Source: a virus
DNA length: 22,556 nucleotides
IMG/VR virus record: IMGVR_UViG_3300018062_000110
Span: 1-22,556 of that record
Strand: one strand, 5' to 3'
Shown here: one piece after another, positions 20,506 through 22,556 of the stretch
How positions within the stretch are numbered: the stretch's first letter is position 1
Layout of the letters: the number at the start of each line of letters is the position of its first letter
The notes under the pieces: generated by a model
Database searches by the model: none
Seen by the model: the letters and a program-made list of their open reading frames with translations, nothing else
What the model was told of the DNA's origin: nothing
Made by a program: the position numbers and the translations under genes

Positions 20506-22128
20506 ATGGGAACCGTTCCACAAAGCTACTACGATTTCGTGATGCATTACGCGCCCTATTATTACGTTAAGACTACGGCTATGACGTCGAGTCCGCCGAG
20601 CGGCCAAAAAAACGTTGCCGTCGCGAATGGAGCCAACTTTCAAGCCGGCTACCCGGTGCAGATCTATGACAACAACAACAGCGAGTGGAACGTTGTAGCC
20701 AGCGTAAACGGTAACACGTTGACGATGCAGAACAACCTTCAGAACACGTACTACACCACCGCTGGCGGGAGTGTTGACGGTCCAGATCCGGCTTATGGCC
20801 AGGGTGCTTTTCCAGCTGCTTTCGCCATAGACTTTCTCTATCTAGCGTATAGTGCGCCGCAGTTTGCAGTTGAGCAGGCAGCTATTCTAGCAGAGATAAC
20901 GACTCTTGCAAACTTCCTCGTCGCGCAGCAGTGCACGAATTCAAGTCTTGCAGCTTATGGCGGGTTTCAGAGCAGTGTCGGCAGTAACCAGTACTGGGCT
21001 GTCGACGCATGCCGATGCATCCCCAGCCTTCTCCGAGCCTATGCGTTGACTAACAACCCGTCGTATCTAGCTGCGGCTCAACTTGCTGGGTTGACTTTTC
21101 TGTACAACATGCAGCATCAGCCCGCAGTTCTCGGTTTGCATGATCACTATTACGGCGGCTTTGCAGAATCAGTGAATAGCTCTGGTGTCTGGTCGGCTCA
21201 GATGGATGTTGAATGTCTCTACGGTTGCATCGGCCTGATGATGCTCGCAGGTACGTACGATGCAGCAAACGCGGCCGTCTATAATCAAATTTTGAGCGAT
21301 CTCACAGGTTTCTTGAGTCAAGGTTTTTCGCAGCTCTACTTGGACTTTACACCATTGCCTTCTGGCGATGACAACTGGCACAGGGTCGGCTCGCCTGAAA
21401 CGCAGATCTACGACGATTCAATGGCCTTCGCGCTATTGGGCCTGTTCACCTATGAAGGCTGGAGCGCAACTTGCCAGCAGGTTTATGGTTTCATTCAAAC
21501 GATACGGGCTTCGGCGCAGTATCCCGCTTATAATCCGTTCATTTGCTGGTCAGGCTACATCGATGTCGTACAGAGGTTTCCAGCATGCGCATACTATGAC
21601 GCGATCACCATCGGCATTCTAGGCCAGATCCGAAAGGCGCATGACAAGCCTAGTTACGCTTTGGCCATGCAGATAATCAGCCAATACCAAGCACAGTTCA
21701 TGAATTGGGGGCCGCAGTTCATTGATTACAGCGCCATCACACCGCAGAAGGCCATGGCAAACGTCTCTTGGTTGGGCGAGTTTTACCTGAACTATATCGA
21801 TCCTGTAACAGACTTCACGCAGCTGCTCGACCTCAACGGCGACGAGTTGCAATTGTTTCCGATCCAGGAAGCAGCTAACGAGGTAACTTGGGGTCAACCG
21901 ATCACCCTGCTAGGCATGGTGACGATGGGCGCCACAAGCGAGTTAATCCTGGAACCCGGCTACATCTCGCAGAAGCAGATTACCGTTCACAGTTTCCTGC
22001 CCACGCGAGTTCATGACAAGATTCGCTATAGCGGCGAAGATTACGAGGTTATCACGGTCAGCGATTACGATTTGGATGGGGATCCGCTGTTTTACAAGAG
22101 CGTCTGCAAGAGGCTGATTACGCAATGA
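20506..22128 (+). CDS. neck protein fused to a sugar-hydrolase-like toroid (inferred)
   Basis: The 540-residue product seems to have three parts. Residues about 30-90 form a small beta domain (KNVAVANGANFQAGYPVQIY, then VNGNTLTMQNNLQNTYYTTAG) of a kind common in virion proteins. Residues about 95-430 are helical with paired hairpins and conserved-looking aromatic and acidic loops (GGFQSSVGSNQYWAVDACRC, LHDHYYGGFAES, MDVECLYGCIG, PETQIYDDSMAF), the style of an (alpha/alpha)6 glycoside hydrolase or lyase. Residues about 435-540 (RVHDKIRYSGEDYEVITVSD, then FYKSVCKRLI) resemble head-closure/stopper proteins of tailed viruses. The next gene overlaps by ATGA and looks like a neck or tail-completion protein, which fits the C-terminal assignment. 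GTGAAGTGAG lies just before the ATG. No signal peptide. Enzyme activity is not shown. Confidence 0.7.
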   Translation: MGTVPQSYYDFVMHYAPYYYVKTTAMTSSPPSGQKNVAVANGANFQAGYPVQIYDNNNSEWNVVASVNGNTLTMQNNLQNTYYTTAGGSVDGPDPAYGQGAFPAAFAIDFLYLAYSAPQFAVEQAAILAEITTLANFLVAQQCTNSSLAAYGGFQSSVGSNQYWAVDACRCIPSLLRAYALTNNPSYLAAAQLAGLTFLYNMQHQPAVLGLHDHYYGGFAESVNSSGVWSAQMDVECLYGCIGLMMLAGTYDAANAAVYNQILSDLTGFLSQGFSQLYLDFTPLPSGDDNWHRVGSPETQIYDDSMAFALLGLFTYEGWSATCQQVYGFIQTIRASAQYPAYNPFICWSGYIDVVQRFPACAYYDAITIGILGQIRKAHDKPSYALAMQIISQYQAQFMNWGPQFIDYSAITPQKAMANVSWLGEFYLNYIDPVTDFTQLLDLNGDELQLFPIQEAANEVTWGQPITLLGMVTMGATSELILEPGYISQKQITVHSFLPTRVHDKIRYSGEDYEVITVSDYDLDGDPLFYKSVCKRLITQ

Positions 22129-22556
22129 GTACGTTGGACACTTATGAGGATCCTGTGACGACTGCGATTCGTCTAATTCAGAGTAACATTAACGTCATCA
22201 AGAACGACGAGTCCATAGCCAGTATTTACGTTTCGGCGCAGTGGTATGATCGTGAGCTCTTCAAGAACTACGACGCGCAGATCAGCATCGGCCTCGTGCG
22301 AAGTATCGATAAGAAGCTGACAGTTGACGGAGCCACACGTCAGCGCATAGGAAGCTTACGACTTAACACGTGGAGCACCAACAGACCCCAAACCAGCGAC
22401 GACGGCCCAACGATGCGACAGAAGATATGCCAGGAAATCAACCGCATAATCCATCAATACATGAAAACGCCGAACCTTGTCAACCTAAACTACGCAGGCG
22501 AAGGCTACCCTTCAGGGTCTCCACATAAAGCATTCTGGGCAGACGCATCAACAGAA
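22125..22556 (+). CDS. neck or tail-completion protein, cut by the window end
   Basis: The frame from ATG 22125 is open for 144 codons to the end of the window. The product begins MSTLDTYEDPVTTAIRLIQS, includes strands (SIASIYVSAQWYDRE; AQISIGLVRSIDKKL) and RIGSLRLNTWSTN, then a helix MRQKICQEINRIIHQYM. A helix, a strand pair, then a final helix is the order of tail-completion/tail-terminator proteins that cap the head-tail joint. The ATGA overlap with the previous gene implies co-translation. The 3' end is missing, and the family call is by pattern and position. Confidence 0.65.
   Translation, partial: MSTLDTYEDPVTTAIRLIQSNINVIKNDESIASIYVSAQWYDRELFKNYDAQISIGLVRSIDKKLTVDGATRQRIGSLRLNTWSTNRPQTSDDGPTMRQKICQEINRIIHQYMKTPNLVNLNYAGEGYPSGSPHKAFWADASTE

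Noticed and set aside
1-22556. CRISPR array, insertion sequence or integrase
   Set aside because: No regularly spaced direct repeats, no transposase or recombinase motifs, and no terminal repeats were seen on either strand.

Overview
The window reads as archaeal DNA carrying the head-gene module of a tailed (Caudoviricetes-type) virus or provirus, next to an accessory block rich in DNA-modification and regulatory genes. The archaeal assignment rests on TATA boxes placed 25-30 bases before start codons (for example 929-938 on the minus strand and 5413-5421 on the plus strand), leaderless GTG/ATG starts, frequent TTG/GTG starts, Shine-Dalgarno sites matching parts of AGGAGGTGATC, T-rich terminators, and a small gene at 4972-5262 of a type I associate with archaeal genomes. 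A Bathyarchaeia-like or other Thermoproteota host is a guess. No integrase, tRNA, attachment site, tail tape measure or replication gene is visible, so virus and integrated provirus cannot be told apart.

Layout. 1-3.2 kb: a minus-strand coiled-coil protein, a promoter followed by a palindrome-rich leader or small RNA, a 57-residue zinc ribbon, two proteins with winged-helix-like ends and an AbrB-like protein; probably regulatory. 3.2-9.9 kb: an AT-richer accessory block with a two-gene unit (three-helix membrane protein plus soluble partner), a small conserved archaeal protein on the opposite strand, a single-chain type IIG-like restriction-modification enzyme and a separate PD-(D/E)xK nuclease-like protein; probably a defence or self-protection cargo. 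10-12.3 kb: a ribbon-helix-helix protein on the minus strand, then small and large terminase subunits. 12.4-12.9 kb: a compact CHAT/caspase-like protease candidate with its own promoter, sitting between terminase and portal. 13.1-19.0 kb: a small structural-type protein, portal, a zinc protein, an unrecognised protein, an opposite-strand zinc-ribbon/coiled-coil protein, prohead protease fused to a scaffold-like tail, a DUF2190-like decoration protein and the HK97-fold major capsid protein, closed by a T-rich terminator. 19.1 kb to the end: a connector-type protein, three tiny overlapping genes (two of them cysteine-rich), a zinc ribbon on the other strand, a 540-residue protein that appears to join a sugar-hydrolase-like toroid to a head-closure domain, and the start of a neck or tail-completion protein.

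How the genes work together. Terminase cuts and packages DNA through the portal into a capsid built by protease/scaffold, major capsid protein and decoration protein; the genes after the capsid gene close the neck before the tail is joined. The strongest candidates for something new are the hydrolase-like/neck fusion (20506-22128), the virus-borne minimal CHAT protein (12398-12919), the unknown membrane/soluble pair beside the restriction genes (3275-4868), and a recurring arrangement in which a palindrome overlaps a gene's stop codon (4936-4975, 9961-9976, 20128-20145, 20173-20189).
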